Positions 46,401 through 58,492 of a stretch of DNA of 64,000 nucleotides are shown piece after piece. The notes beneath the pieces were generated by a model. That model was given only the letters and a program-made list of their open reading frames with translations, searched no databases and was not told the origin of the DNA. A program made the translations under genes and the position numbers. Positions within the stretch are counted from its first letter, which is position 1; every line of letters begins with the position of its first letter. Source of the DNA: Notospermus geniculatus (taxonomy: Eukaryota > Nemertea > Pilidiophora > Heteronemertea > Lineidae); contig NMRB01000001.1 of assembly GCA_002633025.1 (NCBI GenBank), positions 1-64,000 on the forward strand. Direction: 5' to 3'.

Positions 46401-48792
46401 GTTGTGTGCTGATGATGCCAGCCAAACGCAGAAGCTGCTCATACAGTGGAGGGAAAGAGCTATCAGTGACTGTTTCAAGTTTTCCGGCCAAGTTCTGGAA
46501 CTCAAGCATTTTCGGCATCAAGGTGCTTGCGCTAGTGTGTAACTGATCGATAGCGGCGGTGATCTCGTCCTTCTTCGAGGCAACAATCTTCCGCGGGATT
46601 GTCTTCCCCTCATAGGCAGTGTCGGCCTCACTGACCCGCTTCCTTACGATACGATGGAAGATTTGGGTCACAGAGTTAATGATCTCCAACGCCCCGGAGA
46701 AGAAAGTTGCCAACTCTTTTTTGAGTCGAGAAACCACCTCGGCCTTCTCGGGTTTAAACATGTTCGGTTTTAGCAGTACCGGCAGGACCAGTTCAGCGAG
46801 GTCCCACACCCTCATCCCCAACTTGGCAAGACCTGGCACCAAATAATCCCGAAGGGCAGGGACCTTGAACACGTCTTCGTATCTCCCTTTCTCGTTCTCA
46901 GCGGCATTGCGGACATTCGTGGTCATGGACCGAATTGCCGGCAAAAGATTTTTTACAAGTCCCCCCATCTGATGCAGTGTCGCACGAATGGTGTCTAAAC
47001 TGTCAAACTGGAGACGGCGATGGGCGTTAAGGAAGTTCTGCATGTCACCTAAATCCTTCTTGACGATCACATCATCCACCATTTGCCTGGTGAGCAGGGC
47101 GTTTCTGTACCTCTCTCCGAGGTCCTCGTCCTTCCTGAATTCGTTCAACATACCGTTAATGCTAGTCTTTGACAGAGGGGTATTTGAGAGAGAGGTCCAG
47201 TACTCCTCCTGCTTGCAGGGGTGTGTGCACTTGTAGTCAATAGGGTGGTCATCTGGAACAACGAAAACTGTCATTGGACACATGGGGATGACAGAATAAC
47301 CGCCACATGGAGGCGCTGTGAGTGGTTGTACCTCCCTTAGAAATCGTAACGCGACGCAGTGCGGCACAAATACCGCTACTTGGAGGCGATGTGAGCGGTT
47401 GTACCTCCCTTTCCACGTTTCGTCCCTATTCACTGCGCCAAGGAATCGTTTTGGCATTGCTTTGCTCTGTTGTAATGTCCTCGGTACAACCGCTCGCAGC
47501 GCCGCCTGTCGAGATAAAAAGTCAACCGGTTTCTACATCTGGAAATAGGGAGGTTTAGAAACGCCGTGATAACGACAACGTCAAAGAGAAGAGGTGACTC
47601 TCCCCGTGCTGTTAATTGCATGAAAACTTAAAGGATTTCAACGATGAATATTCAGTTGTTGTACTTCGTCTATGGAACGCCTTTTGGAACAATTTATGAA
47701 GTCATAATTTTCACGATTCAAACGAGTCAAAAGTTTCGACTGCGTTGTTTATTTTAGATCTCGTTTGAAGTTCCCTATTGCAACTGAATTAAAGTCATTG
47801 CACTCGAGTGGAAGGGAGCGATTCATCGCAGGGAAGCGATATTTTATCTGCAGGTGTAACATCCATCAATATTCCCTGTTGTTCAGTGTTTCCTTCTTTG
47901 TATGGGAACGTAGTGACAATAGACAGCTAGAGTGACCGTGACTGTAAAACTGACAGATATTACACCGGATGAAGGAGCAAGGCCCCCGGGCATGCTGATT
48001 TGAATACTGTAACCTTTAAAGGAGCAGCTCGATGTTGCCATTTTTCCCGACAGCCGGCGCCCCCATCGCCGTGCGCAGCACTCTCCAACCCCAGGGATCA
48101 ACTTCGTTGTCGGCGAATGGACATGACGATTCCAAGCCTCTAATTTCTTCACTCGCCATTCCCCAAAAATCCCCTGCTGTGTGAGCTGACCTCCATGCCC
48201 TCATTGTTTACTGCACTAATGAAATTCATCTGAAGTTGCAGACTATGTAACATGTTTTGCTACCGATATCCATAGCACCTCGTGGGTCATGATGCCAATA
48301 AATAAAATTCTGGATTCAGGATGGTAAAATCGTACCGGTCGGGTTCTAATGGTTTTTCCAGTTATCACGACCGGTTGGTTGGGAGATAAATTTTTAGAGG
48401 CTTGGTAGCGTCATGGACATGTATTTTTAAATGTTTTTTGTACATGTACTTCGTATTGATTAGTGCCACTAGATGGCTCCTCTAAGTCATCAATCAAAAT
48501 GCCGGTCAGAGATCGCACGCCATGCCCTTTTAACCCCATCCATCTGACAAACGCTTTTCTGCCCTTCATGCCCGTACTTACTGACGTCAGCATAACAGCC
48601 ATACATGGTGGAGAAGTTACAGTTGGGTGGTCTGTCGGGCGATTCCCATTTATCTCCGTAACCGATACACCCACACACTCCCGCTGTTGTATTCGCGTAA
48701 AATTCAGCCACGCAGGCATGATAAGAGTACACGTTGTAGTCCCTCAAACTCCTGGAGTCACACTCACCATGGGGGTCTGGGAGGCGCGTAAT
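43453..48792 (-). CDS. DEG/ENaC-type ion channel, 3' part, with giant helical insertion
   Basis: Four exons: 48792-48582, 47252-45776, 44911-44820 and 43598-43453 (TGA at 43455-43453). All have AG acceptors and GT donors, and the split codons rejoin exactly at all three junctions. Exon 1 encodes the cysteine-rich finger region (LPDPHGEC, YSYHACVAEF, GVCGCIGYGD). Exon 2 opens with CTHPCKQEEYWTSLS, the end of the thumb/finger region. Exon 3 carries ENMLVLQVFYQSLSF. Exon 4 has SDVGGTAGLFLGGSF then ITILELFYYIG, the second membrane segment with the GxS-like selectivity region. In acid-sensing channels about 35-40 residues separate the exon 2 cysteine from ENxLVL; here there are about 480, mostly amphipathic helix with one cysteine. 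First-membrane-segment exons are not in view. Introns contain a MITE and a SINE. Confidence 0.8.
43620..43712. mobile_element. MITE in last DEG/ENaC intron
   Basis: TTTCCACTTGGCCCGC and GCGGGCCAAGTGGAGA are inverted ends, around a centre with GCGGTGACTCGG motifs. Repeated CCGCGAAT motifs follow to 43860. Confidence 0.5.
44944..45215 (+). mobile_element. tRNA-derived SINE copy
   Basis: A-box-like TGGCGCGTACAG (44954-44965) and B box GGTTCGAATC (44997-45006) are 43 bases apart. The body ends at AAGTTCAGCTTTAAG (45215). Best preserved of the three long copies; lies in an intron of the DEG/ENaC gene in antisense orientation. Confidence 0.7.
45458..45765. mobile_element. MITE in DEG/ENaC intron
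   Basis: TTTAAAGGTGAAGTTCGAAT...GTAAACATTA on the left matches TAATGTTTACAATTCGAACT...CGCCTTTAA inverted on the right. A fragment of the same family is at 25695-25740. Confidence 0.6.
47300..47510. repeat. Short repeat cluster in intron
   Basis: GGAGGCGCTGTGAGTGGTTG and GGAGGCGATGTGAGCGGTTG are direct copies; GTACAACCGCTCGCAGCGCC is inverted. They lie upstream of the 47252 acceptor, so the frame running through them is intronic. Confidence 0.5.
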
Positions 48793-49194
48793 CTAAAGAA
48801 AAATGGTTTAATGAGTGAATAATCCGTTGTGTGGCGCTGTTAATCGTCCGAAATGTCAGCAATTTCACAAGGCTTTTTTCAGTTCTTTCTTTTTCCAGTT
48901 ACTTCTTTGGCCTAAAATACATGTTATTGTACACCCTTAATCGTAAGTAAATGCACAGCTAATAAACTTAAATATTTCCCAAAATCTTCAGTGGATTTAC
49001 TTTTGCTTTTTACGGCAGATATTATGGCATTAAGACACATTTTGAGACAAAAATTACCTTAATTTTTGATAAAATGCATTTCTGGCAAAAGTTTGAAATT
49101 TCCATTACATTACAAAGTGTGATTTTTTTATCGGTCATTTCATCGGAACGAAACAGACGTCACTTTAAAGCATCTTTGTTTCCCAGCAAAATGC

Positions 49195-49345
49195 TTTTCC
49201 TGGTTTAAAAAATTGGTATCCAAGATACAGAATAGCACAAAATTGACACACAAAATGATAATAAGCAGGAAGTCAATCTCCAGAATTCACGAATTATCAA
49301 CCCCAACCGGGGTCTTTTTCAAGTGGAACTTTACAATCTGAAACT
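49195..49345 (-). repeat. GGGGTCGAAAATT family copy
   Basis: The minus strand carries GACCCCGGTTGGGGTTGATA, CTGGAGATTGACTTCCTGCT and the TGTCAATTTTGTGCTATTCT block of the copy at 25440-25680. A second fragment in plus orientation is at 49735-49810. Confidence 0.55.
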
Positions 49346-49807
49346 CCAGAAAACAAACAAAAGTTCAGAGCATTTTCCAAAATGAATTTCGTTCGGTTTT
49401 TCAGTGAAATCAGGGCTATTCCTTCCGTCTCATTTAGATCTACCCAGCCTGCTGAATATTGCGAATAGGCCTATTCATGGCCTGGTCAACAATAGTTACT
49501 CTCGATGATACTCCATCGAGTAACAAGGCCAGGCGGTCTTTTGTGTGGGATGAGTGGCGGTGTCACATTTCGTAATTCCTCCTTACTAATGAAGACAGGA
49601 GCGCCTACGTAACAGCTTATGGAATTGACGCAATTTACCAACTTGACCAACGATGAATGGGACTTAAGGCTGGTCTACACGATCATACATTTGCTCAAAA
49701 CATCATCATACATTTGTATGATCCAAGGTACAAAAGGCACAAAATTGACACACAAAATGATAATAAACAAGAAGTCAATCTCCAGAATTCACGAATTTTC
49801 GACCCCA

Positions 49808-50035
49808 ACCGAACGCACAAGAGCGGACGACGTCATCACGACACTGCGCGTGGCGAGTGGGGCTTTTAATTTTTCGGGTTTTCCCGGCGATGTTTCACTT
49901 TTGGCACTTGTTTCAGGATTGCCTCGCCAAAGTCAGTATTACCGCATTCACATCAATTTTCGTCTGTTTTGAAGGTGGGTACATGCTATACAAACAAAAT
50001 AAGGATTACCTACGTGGGCAGCTGATACTGTACCT
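49808..50035 (+). repeat. Uninterrupted copy of the 18780-20215 flanking repeat
   Basis: Inverted copy of the sequence flanking the foldback element at 18997-20113. CGCACAAGAGCGGACGACGT through CACTGCGCGTGGCGAGTGGG runs without interruption here, so it is a paralogous empty site. It contains an exon-like reading (TTTCAG acceptor, then DCLAKVSITAFTSIFVCF) present in both copies, but no gene context supports it. Confidence 0.7.
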
Positions 50036-50569
50036 TCAACAAAGGTGGTTTATCAAGGCAATTTTGCATCGAATCGAGAAAAATATGCTCGATTTTACAG
50101 ATATTAGCAATAGTGAACACTCCCTCAGCGGAACTAACTGACCTCGTCCCCGAGGTGCCGCACATGCATTGGGTGTATGTTTCTGCATATGCATCGAAAA
50201 AGGTACCATGTTTCCCGGTTTGCCCCACAACATTACGCCAGGCGTAATGATTACGCAAAATACAGTAAGCCAAAGACGGGAACCCCGGTGCTTCAGAAAA
50301 CTCTAACACTTCGTCCTCATGCACCGTGTTACACGGAGGAGTTGCATGAGGCTAAGCGCGAGAAGCGGCGGCTGGAGAGACTCTGGTGCAGTACTGGGCT
50401 TGAAGTGCACCGACAAATGTTTAGGGCTCAGTGTCAACAGGTGAATACGCTGTTAGTCGAGACTAGGAGGTCATATTTTCATGGAAAAATTGCTGACTGT
50501 GGCCGTGATTCTCGTAAGATTGTGCAGTCATCAACCGCCTTGGAGGGTGTCATTTCGCCCCTACACTTC

Positions 50570-52559
50570 CACAGCATGACTGTCCAGAGGATCTTGCAAA
50601 CCAATTCGGCTCCTTTTTTGTTGAGAAAATTACGAAAATTCGAAGCGACATTATAGGCAACGACTCCAGTGTGAATCACATTGAATCCGACGAACTTGAT
50701 CCTGTTACTTTGCATCTTACAAGTTTCGCACTCACATCACAAGATGAAATTCGTAAAATCATCTTGTCCAGTCCAAACAAGACTTGTGGTCTGGACCCCT
50801 TGCCAGCATGGCTCATGAAAGACACTATCGATGAGCTTCTACCCTTGGTCACATACATCGTAAATGCTTCTTTAGTGAATGGCATTGTGCCTGATCGCCT
50901 TAAGTTCGCCCGCATCACCCCTATTCTGAAGAAGTCAGGATTAGACCCAGAAGTCATGAAAAACTATCGCCCTGTTTCTAACTTATCATTCCTGTTCAAA
51001 CTTTTAGAGAGGGTAGTCAGCCACAGACTTGACACCTACTTGCAGGATAATTCACTCTTTGAGAAGTTTCAGAGTGCATACACTAAACATCACTCTACTG
51101 AAACGGCGTTACTTAGAGTTCAATCTGACATTCTTAGGTCTCTTGATAGGGGTGATGCTGGCGTCTTGGTCTTGCTTGACCTAAGTGCTGCGTTTGATAC
51201 ACTGGACCATAGGGCATTACTCAATCGACTAGAACAAGCCTATGGGATCACAGATACAGCATTAAAGTGGTTTGGCTCTTATCTTGAGAACCGCTATCAA
51301 TGTGTTACGGTTGAAGGTCACATCTCAGATTGGTTTCCGCTACTCTTTGGGGTCCCCCAAGGGTCGGTCCTTGGCCCTAAGCTGTACATAATGTACACCA
51401 AACCCCTGGGTGACCTCATCAGAAGTCATCACCTAGATTATCATTTTTACGCTGACGATAGCCAGCTTTATGTCTTCTTTAGGAAGCGTGACTCACTTGG
51501 TTGTCAAAATGCTATCGCTAAGCTTCAGGCCTGCCTTGTTGATATTCACAAATGGATGAATGTGAATCATTTAAAACTGAATACTGACAAGACAGAGGTG
51601 ATTTTCTTTGGTGCCAAGAACTGTAGGAGTGGTGGCGATGCTAGTCTGTGTATTGATGGTATCTGTGTGGAGCCCAGCAAGTCGGTGCGCAACCTTGGTG
51701 TAATATTTGATGAGAACTTGACTCTTCAAAATCAGGTGAGCAGTATCACCAAGTCGTGTTATTTCCATCTGAGAAGAATCGGACGGCTGAGGCGCTGCCT
51801 CACGGACTTTGCCACCAAGTCCCTTGTCAATGGTCTTGTGACCTCCCGTCTCGATTTTTGCAATGCTCTTCTCAGCGGTGCTCCTCAGTGCCAAATTCAG
51901 AGACTGCAACGAATCCAAAATTCTGCGGCTCGTATCATTACACGGACAAAGCGAAATGAGCACATTAAAGTGCTTTTCAGAATGTCCAGTCATTTTTGCA
52001 CTCATTTTACCTTGCAATGGAACCTAACCACAAACCACCAATTGGGCAATCATACATGTACGTGTGCATGTCAGTTCATGGTTGACCGACTTCTAATAGG
52101 ACTTTGTTCACGTCTATATTTGATTCAAGAGAATCACGCAATCATGTACACGTAATTGGCCCAATTGTTGTTTGTGGTTAGGTTCCATTGCAGGGTAAAA
52201 TGAGTGCAAAAATGACTGGAGATTGTGAAAAACACTTTACACCAGTACTCCACTGGCTTCCAATTCAATGTCGAATTGATTTTAAAGTCCTGCTCCATGT
52301 ATTTCGTGCCCTCCACAACATGTCACCGTCATATGTCAGCGATATGCTTGCACCTTACAGGCCTACTAGATCACTGCGTTCCATTGATCAAAATAAGCTC
52401 GCTGTTCCAATGAGTAAGACCAAGGCAGGAGACCGGTCATTTTATGTAGCAGGACCAAAACTATGGAACACTCTTCCACTTTCCTTACGTTCACTCAACT
52501 CCCTCAGTCAGTTTAAGAAACAGCTAAAAACGTATTTTTATAGACAGACTTATGCATAA
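50570..52559 (+). pseudogene. LINE reverse transcriptase (interrupted)
   Basis: RT motifs in order: NYRPVSNLSFLFKLLERVV, QSAYTKHHSTETALL, LDLSAAFDTLDH (first catalytic Asp), GVPQGSVLGP, FYADDSQLY (the YxDD-type catalytic pair) and LKLNTDKTE. After the MITE the same protein resumes with PVLHWLPIQCRI, LRS, GDRSFYVAGPKLWNTLP and FKKQLKTYF to TAA at 52559. The upstream endonuclease is absent (5' truncation). RT residues are intact, but the frameshift and insertion make it inactive. Confidence 0.85.
51968..52237. mobile_element. TA-flanked MITE inside the LINE
   Basis: Inverted ends AAGTGCTTTTCAGAATGTCC and ...GAAAAACACTT continue through CATTTTTGCACTCATTTTAC. TA flanks both sides (51966-51967, 52238-52239). 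Skipping the element and one TA restores the LINE frame, so the boundaries are exact. Tc1/mariner type. Confidence 0.8.
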
Positions 52560-53108
52560 TGTTTTAGGACCACATAGTATCTATATCACTCAGTGCATTT
52601 ATTTATCCAATGTTTTAGATAGTCTTTTAATTTCTCTATCAATGTTTTACCACTCTTCTTTTAATATATTTTCTCTTTTACTATCTTTTATCATTACACT
52701 TATTGTAAAGTGCCTTTGAGCATGTTTAACATGGAAAGGGCACTCAAATATATGGTATAATAATAATAATAATAATAATAATAACCACTCTGTTGTTTAC
52801 CAAGAGATATACAGATATATGTCGACTGGGCCAAAACAATTCGTTGAACACTCTTCACCTGAATAAACTTTGCTTTAGTCTACTATTTCCTTGGTGGGCC
52901 AATAGTTTTGATTTCTTATATGGTTGATGGCAGTCTAATTTAGGGTAATAATTTACATAAGTAGGTGAAACCCTCTTTAATGGACGACGGATTCATAAAT
53001 TGAATTTAACTTATTGAAAATTGCAGTGACGGCACTGGAATAATAGCATGGTCTGGCGTTGCATTTTTTGACAGGTCATTTTTGAGATGAGGCTATTTTT
53101 GGATATGT

Positions 53109-53695
53109 ACAGGTGGGCCCAAAATATGTTACCATTAATAATGAAATTCTTGTCATTTCCACAAAAATTAACATATTTCTCTAAAACGCAGCTGAATCAT
53201 AGCTGAAGCCTTAGATTTTCATTTAAACGCATCAATGGTTCCAGCAACTCGATATTCAGTGCAAGAGAGGGTAAAGATTGTGGCGGTGTATTTTGCGACG
53301 AAATCAGTAGTCCTCACTCAGCGACAATATTAAGGAGGGATTTCACAGGAGAAATGCACCCAGCAGACTCACAATCAGGCGTCGTCTGGACAAATTCAGG
53401 GAAACGGAAAAGTTGGGGATAAAAATAAAGGACACAGTGGCCAGCCACGGTCTGCAAGGACAGACGACAATATTGGGGCTCTGAGACAACATGATTCAGA
53501 GACGGGGCGCATGGATTGAGCACGTCATTAATTATTGAACTGTGTCCAGAAATGATGTCATAACAGGAGACTAATAGCATCAAACAAAAATTTCATGCTT
53601 CTGAGACAGATTTCTGAAAAAAAATTGAAAAATATCCACACATAAAAAAGTAGTGCACAATCAGAATTGGTAACATTTTTTTGGCCCACCCTGGT
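53109..53695 (+). pseudogene. mariner-like transposon remnant with HTH fragment
   Basis: Ends GGTGGGCCCAAAATATGTTA and GGTAACATTTTTTTGGCCCA are inverted. From 53235 a frame reads RYSVQERVKIVAVYFATKS then VVLTQRQ. After frameshifts come IRRRLDKFRET and DKNKGHSGQPRSAR. This is the N-terminal helix-turn-helix region common in invertebrate Tc1/mariner transposases. The catalytic part is missing. Confidence 0.6.
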
Positions 53696-54083
53696 ATATT
53701 AACCAAGATACAGGCCTACTTAGCCTAAATGTACGGCCAGTCGGCCATTTGAAAAATTGACTTTCATCATCTTATGAACAATAGGAACTGAAATGGTCTT
53801 AGGTGGAGGAATTGGTAAGTTTTTGCAGATACTCTCTACTTGTATGAGTAAAACTAACCGAGGTAAGCACATGGTCCATGGAATAATTCATTTCGATTTA
53901 TAGACCTTTCCAACAAAGATGGTGGTCAAACAGTTTAACACCATTCAATGGCCGCTGGCACGGTAAGCGGGTCAAGCCGGCCATGGACACAAAAATTTAG
54001 GTAAAATAATAGGGAACACTGATCACGCAGACCACGAAGAATATACGCGTGCGTTTGAACTGATAGTACACATATGCCACCTA

Positions 54084-54438
54084 CTGTATCCGATGTGTTT
54101 AGTGGCCGCGGCTGGGAAGACCGTCGTGCCTAGATTTTCTAATTATACACGTTCCCACCAAGTTATAAAATACAATCCATCAAAAGGGCCCGTAGTAGTG
54201 AATGATATGCAATCCTACAAGGGTCATGTTCGACAACTACCTCGGGATGGGGATCACGTTTCATTTATGGGAAAAACGACATGGGACGTCTGACCAATGT
54301 GGTTATGTAAAGCTAGGCTTCAAGGACATTAATTTTGTTACGCCTGCGCGCTCTAGTTGGTGGTCGGGAACGTGTATAATTAGAAAATCTAGGCACGACG
54401 GTCTTCCCGGCCGCGGCCACTAAACACATCGGATACAG
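54084..54438. mobile_element. TA-flanked MITE with 80-base inverted repeats
   Basis: CTGTATCCGATGTGTTTAGT... pairs with its complement over about 80 bases, with TA on both sides (54082-54083, 54439-54440). The small frames here are by-products. Confidence 0.75.
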
Positions 54439-54440
54439 TA

Positions 54441-56010
54441 TTATTCATGTCGATTCAAAGTGTGATTGGCTGTGCTTGACGCAATGGTTCATGGGCTCGC
54501 CGCCAGGCGAAAAAACGGCGTAGCCAGCAAAATGCTTTGTCGAACCATGGAGGTATTATTGAGAAGGAGCGAGCACGGACCCCACATCAAACAGTACAAT
54601 CATCGTTCCGCTGTTTGCTAAGTGATTAGTGGGACAATAGGCTAATAACGCCGCACGATGGTCGGAAAAAGCCGATCTTATCTTCGGTAATTTCCGTGTG
54701 CAGTCAGCACTTCCCTTGTACAATGGTCAGAGTCCAAACAATAGAAGGGAACAATGGCAGTGGACGTTGCCAACGCACGAAAACTGAAAAATTCATCGTT
54801 TTCATCGCGTCAAAAACAGCACCTCGCAGCATCTCGCACTGAAACGACCACCCGTACATGTTACCTGAACTAATCATCTTTTAAACTCCTCTTCAAACTT
54901 TTCAGATGCGAAGAATCTCCCTATCATTATCATTATCATGTTCACCTTTAAACGTAGATATCTTTATTGGAAATTGGTCTTTTTCGATGATTTTTTCACT
55001 AAAATACAGCGAAAAGTTTATCAAATTGAGTTGTCGTCGAAATAGCCGGTTATTTAATTCCCAACGTGGAGAAAAACGCAAGAATATGATTGGGTCGACG
55101 CGATATCAATTATAGATGGCGCTGCACTTTGAGAGTTGTGCGGAATTGATGATTGCCTTCAAGGAGCTCAGCATGCGTACCGGACAATACGCGGGAACAA
55201 AGGCAAACAATGGGGGCGTGGAATTGTGGTCAAAGCGATTAGGGCCGTGCTCGCTCCTTCTCAATATTACCTCCATGGTCGAACCAGTCAGTAGAATCAC
55301 CTCAGACCGGATTTTTCGAGAATATGCGCTTTTGTCTCCCATCACGCGAACACGCCGTATTAGTTGTGCGCGTATTAGTTGTTAGCGGTATTGTTTCCAC
55401 GGAAGACATCCGCAGTAAGTAATCATGTACGATTGGATACAATGACGCCGAAATTATCACGGAAATCGGGATTTTAAGGTGGTCATCTGCTTTTCTGCTT
55501 CAAGGCCAAGCCAAGAAGTCGAATGTTCACTTCTGAACTGCCTATCACCCAGTGCACATGTGTGAAGTCACGCAAATTAACTGTGTAATCGGCCATTCAA
55601 TCAGATTGTTCAATAATGCATTGTCAAAAACGCCAACAACAGAATAAAACTTAGCTATCTTGTTGTTGTTTATCCCACAATTCCGAGGCCACAATGTGGT
55701 TAGTTAAACGGAACGCTTTGTCTGCTTGGCCTAATTCGTGCATAGTTCTCTATCCCACCGCCAGTTCACGACGTCGTTCACGTGTGCTTTTGCGACAAGT
55801 GTATTAGGCTACCGATTGCCACAAAAAGTGAATAGATTTCCATGAATATGTCTCTTTTAGCATGTGAATGACTAAGATTGGCCGACAATGACTTAGATTA
55901 GCCGACAAATAGTGATACATTTTTATTGACGAAATTTCAGTGCTGGTGTGGAATTTACTCCTCGGCCCTAACCAATAATGCCACAGCTACGCGACGGTAG
56001 CCTAGCGGTA
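54441..56010. other. Stretch without recognised features
   Basis: The frame at 55116-55385 and others lack domains or splice logic. I see no gene, RNA or complete repeat. Confidence 0.4.
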
Positions 56011-56012
56011 GC

Positions 56013-56061
56013 CGTTTATTTCGGAATGGAGGGAATGCATACCTCCATTCCGAAATAAACG
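56013..56061. repeat. Perfect 20-bp hairpin
   Basis: CGTTTATTTCGGAATGGAGG (56013-56032) pairs exactly with 56042-56061 around a 9-base loop. Confidence 0.75.
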
Positions 56062-57110
56062 TTTCATTGATAATTCTTTTAGCTGGTACTCTTCTGTCCT
56101 CTATTCCGAACTTACCCAAAACAGTCAATAGTAGATCCACATTTCAGCTGAAGAAGGGAGCATGTTAACCTGATCGCCACTCCCAAATTCTCAAATCCTA
56201 CAAAAGAATACGTGTCGTCCTTGCATCCCTTGCCCATAAACTCTGGGTGAACCGCATCTCTCGAACAATCAGCCTATATAGGTGCAGTCACGTCTGCTCC
56301 ATAAGTCATCATGTGACCAAATGGTGCTTCCCATTGTCTGAGACTGAGAGGATGCGTTCGGTAGTGTTATATCATGCTTGGAAAATGAATGGCCACGACG
56401 CCGTGTGGGAGAACTAGTAGGTCACCATCTTGGTTGGAAAGGTCTATACTAAGATGATCATGGTGGAGCTGACCTCCTTTCAATGCCTGGATGATTAAAA
56501 GCATTGGTGATGGAAGTTTGAGCAGGCCCTAGATGTAGGATGGATATCTGATCTGCTTGCTCAGACCTTCCCGCACCCGCTGTGTACTGTCATGTTAATA
56601 GTGATCTGCATCACCAAGTGGGACCCGAGGAAAAAGTTCGAAAAATTTAGGAAACTCTGGGCAGTGTTGCGGATTTAGAGGGCTCGGTGTATAGCGCAGA
56701 GAAAGTCCTCTCATATGGGGCGAGACTGGGAACTGGAGCAGATACTTATGAGCCTCTAGCACTGCTTCTTGTCTGGTTAAGAATGAGGTTGAAATCCGCA
56801 ATGGGGTGGATAAGTCTGGCGTGGATCCAGCCCCCCCCCCCGCTTGGCACCACCAATTGTCCTTTTTAACAATCTGCGACAACAAAAACGCAGAATAAAG
56901 TTCTGCGTTGATACTGAGATGCCAGGAAATCAGGTCTAACGGCCTTCCAGTTTTCTAAATTTCCTGGGGGAGACCCCAGACCCCTCTTCGGCACGGGCTC
57001 CTTCGCCACCCGCCTGCAACGACCGCCTTCGGCGGCCCTGATCCCCCCGCCAAAAATCGGCGCCTGTAAATGTCCGTGTTCAGTAAGCAGTCATGCTCTG
57101 AAGAAAAAGN
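56062..57110. other. Host-type sequence up to single N
   Basis: No gene is supported. Near 56915 a GATGCCAGGAAAT...TCTAACGGC block repeats one at 40740. A GC-rich CGCCTTCGGCG segment precedes the N at 57110. Confidence 0.4.
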
Positions 57111-57754
57111 ATCCAGATCAACCCTCACTTTCCTTATACTATAAATTTCTTGAAATCACCTGTTTTTCAATCCTGAAAATCCCGTTGCTTATACCAATAT
57201 TGTGAAAATTTGGACTAAAATACACACAGTTAAATCCATGCATTAAATTCTCAGCTATACAAAGAACTCAGGAATGCGGAACGTGGTTTGCTAGATATGA
57301 ATGGGGCGCGTTTATGAAAGAAGTTATTTAGGTCAGTTTTAGTGAATGGAAAAGTAGAGAGGTTTGAAAAATACTGATCGGGTTTATCCACTCTACTCTA
57401 CCTTCACTTTTGGCTTTTGGACACTTTGTCACGTGACAATTCTGTCCCAAGTGTGACAAAAATTCCTCCCCGTCTTTCTCTTCCGCAAAACCCTCCGGAA
57501 GGTTTCGCGAAATCATTTTTCTTACCTATCTAAGGTTTCTACTTCCTTATATAGTGCATCAAATCACTCTGGAAAAATTTTCATGGTTTGACCTAAAAAA
57601 TTAAAGTCCCTTTAACTCCTAAACGGTATTTCTTAGATTAACGAAGTGATGTTTTTTACAATGAGTATTAGTCAGGCAATTTTACTATATTTTTTATTTT
57701 TCTCAAATCTCTTGGAAAAAATTATTATAATCGAAAATTAAATCTATTTTATAA
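57111..57754. other. AT-rich leader of the virus-like block
   Basis: Composition changes at the N to AT-rich. A 62-codon minus-strand frame (57516-57328) is unrecognised. No terminal inverted repeat is visible, so the left end of the element is not defined here. Confidence 0.4.
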
Positions 57755-58492
57755 ATGACTTCCAAACTCAGAGATTTTTTTATTTTCGAGCCATATAACG
57801 CAATTATCTCCGGAGTAACTAACTGCGGTAAATCGTATTTCATTTTAGACTTGTTAGAAACAATTTACCGAGATCATTTCGAGAATATAGTGCTATTTTG
57901 CCCTACCTTCGATTATAATCAGACTTACAATAGAAAATGGATAAAATCGTATTTCATTTTAGACTTGTTAGAAACAATTTATAGGGATCATTTCGAAAAT
58001 ATAGTGCTATTTTGTCCTACCTTCGATTATAATCATACTTACAATAGAAAATGGATTTTTAAAGATAAAAACTTCATAGTGTTCGATCCATTGCTTGTAA
58101 AAACAAATCTAAATATGGTTCTATGGCTATGCATTCAAATTTTTAAAGGATCAAACACTTTATTTATAATTGACGATTGCGCGAATCTTCAAGATAGCAA
58201 AAAAAAGGCTACAGAATTGTGTAATCTGGCCTTTTCCGGGAGGCATTATGGCATAACCACATGGGTGTTGATACAAAAATACAATTCAATTGTGAAAGAT
58301 TTTAGAGAAAATATCAGATTATTGGTACTTTTCTTCAACAAAGATGAAAAAGCTATGAAGCAAGCGTTAGAAGAAAACGCTATAATTCCTAAGGAAATCA
58401 GAAACAAGATGATAAAAGAGTTAGAAGGTAATAAAAATTCAAAACTGGTTTTAAGACTGCAATTTCCTAGAGATTTCTTACTAATTAAATGA
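57755..58492 (+). CDS. Virus-type DNA packaging ATPase (A32/FtsK-HerA class), with internal duplication
   Basis: A P-loop motif GVTNCGKS sits at residues 20-27 and a Walker B LFIIDDC at 136-142. A conserved GRHYGITTWVLIQKYNSI segment follows, the layout of A32-like packaging ATPases that pump DNA into capsids of Polintons, adintoviruses and large DNA viruses. Residues 26-63 are repeated as 64-101 (114 bases, a handful of changes), lengthening the Walker A-B spacing; whether such a protein folds is doubtful. The start lies in TAAATG. The stop overlaps the next start as ATGA. Length is 245 residues, close to the family norm once the repeat is discounted. Confidence 0.8.
   Translation: MTSKLRDFFIFEPYNAIISGVTNCGKSYFILDLLETIYRDHFENIVLFCPTFDYNQTYNRKWIKSYFILDLLETIYRDHFENIVLFCPTFDYNHTYNRKWIFKDKNFIVFDPLLVKTNLNMVLWLCIQIFKGSNTLFIIDDCANLQDSKKKATELCNLAFSGRHYGITTWVLIQKYNSIVKDFRENIRLLVLFFNKDEKAMKQALEENAIIPKEIRNKMIKELEGNKNSKLVLRLQFPRDFLLIK

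Larger units (their letters stand above)
50300..52788 (+). mobile_element. L2/CR1-like non-LTR retrotransposon, 5' truncated
   Basis: Begins in the region before the reverse transcriptase (reading YTEELHEAKREKRRLERLW in an offset frame), continues through RT and the C-terminal domain, and ends in a short 3' UTR with a (TAA)n tail at 52757-52785. That tail and the absence of LTRs fit a CR1/L2-group LINE. It carries a frameshift near 50560 and a MITE at 51968-52237. Confidence 0.8.

Noticed and set aside
47253-47457. N-terminal extension of the large minus-strand frame beyond 47252
   Set aside because: It runs through a repeat cluster and upstream of a clear polypyrimidine-AG acceptor, and the upstream exon joins in phase at 47252. 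It is intron.
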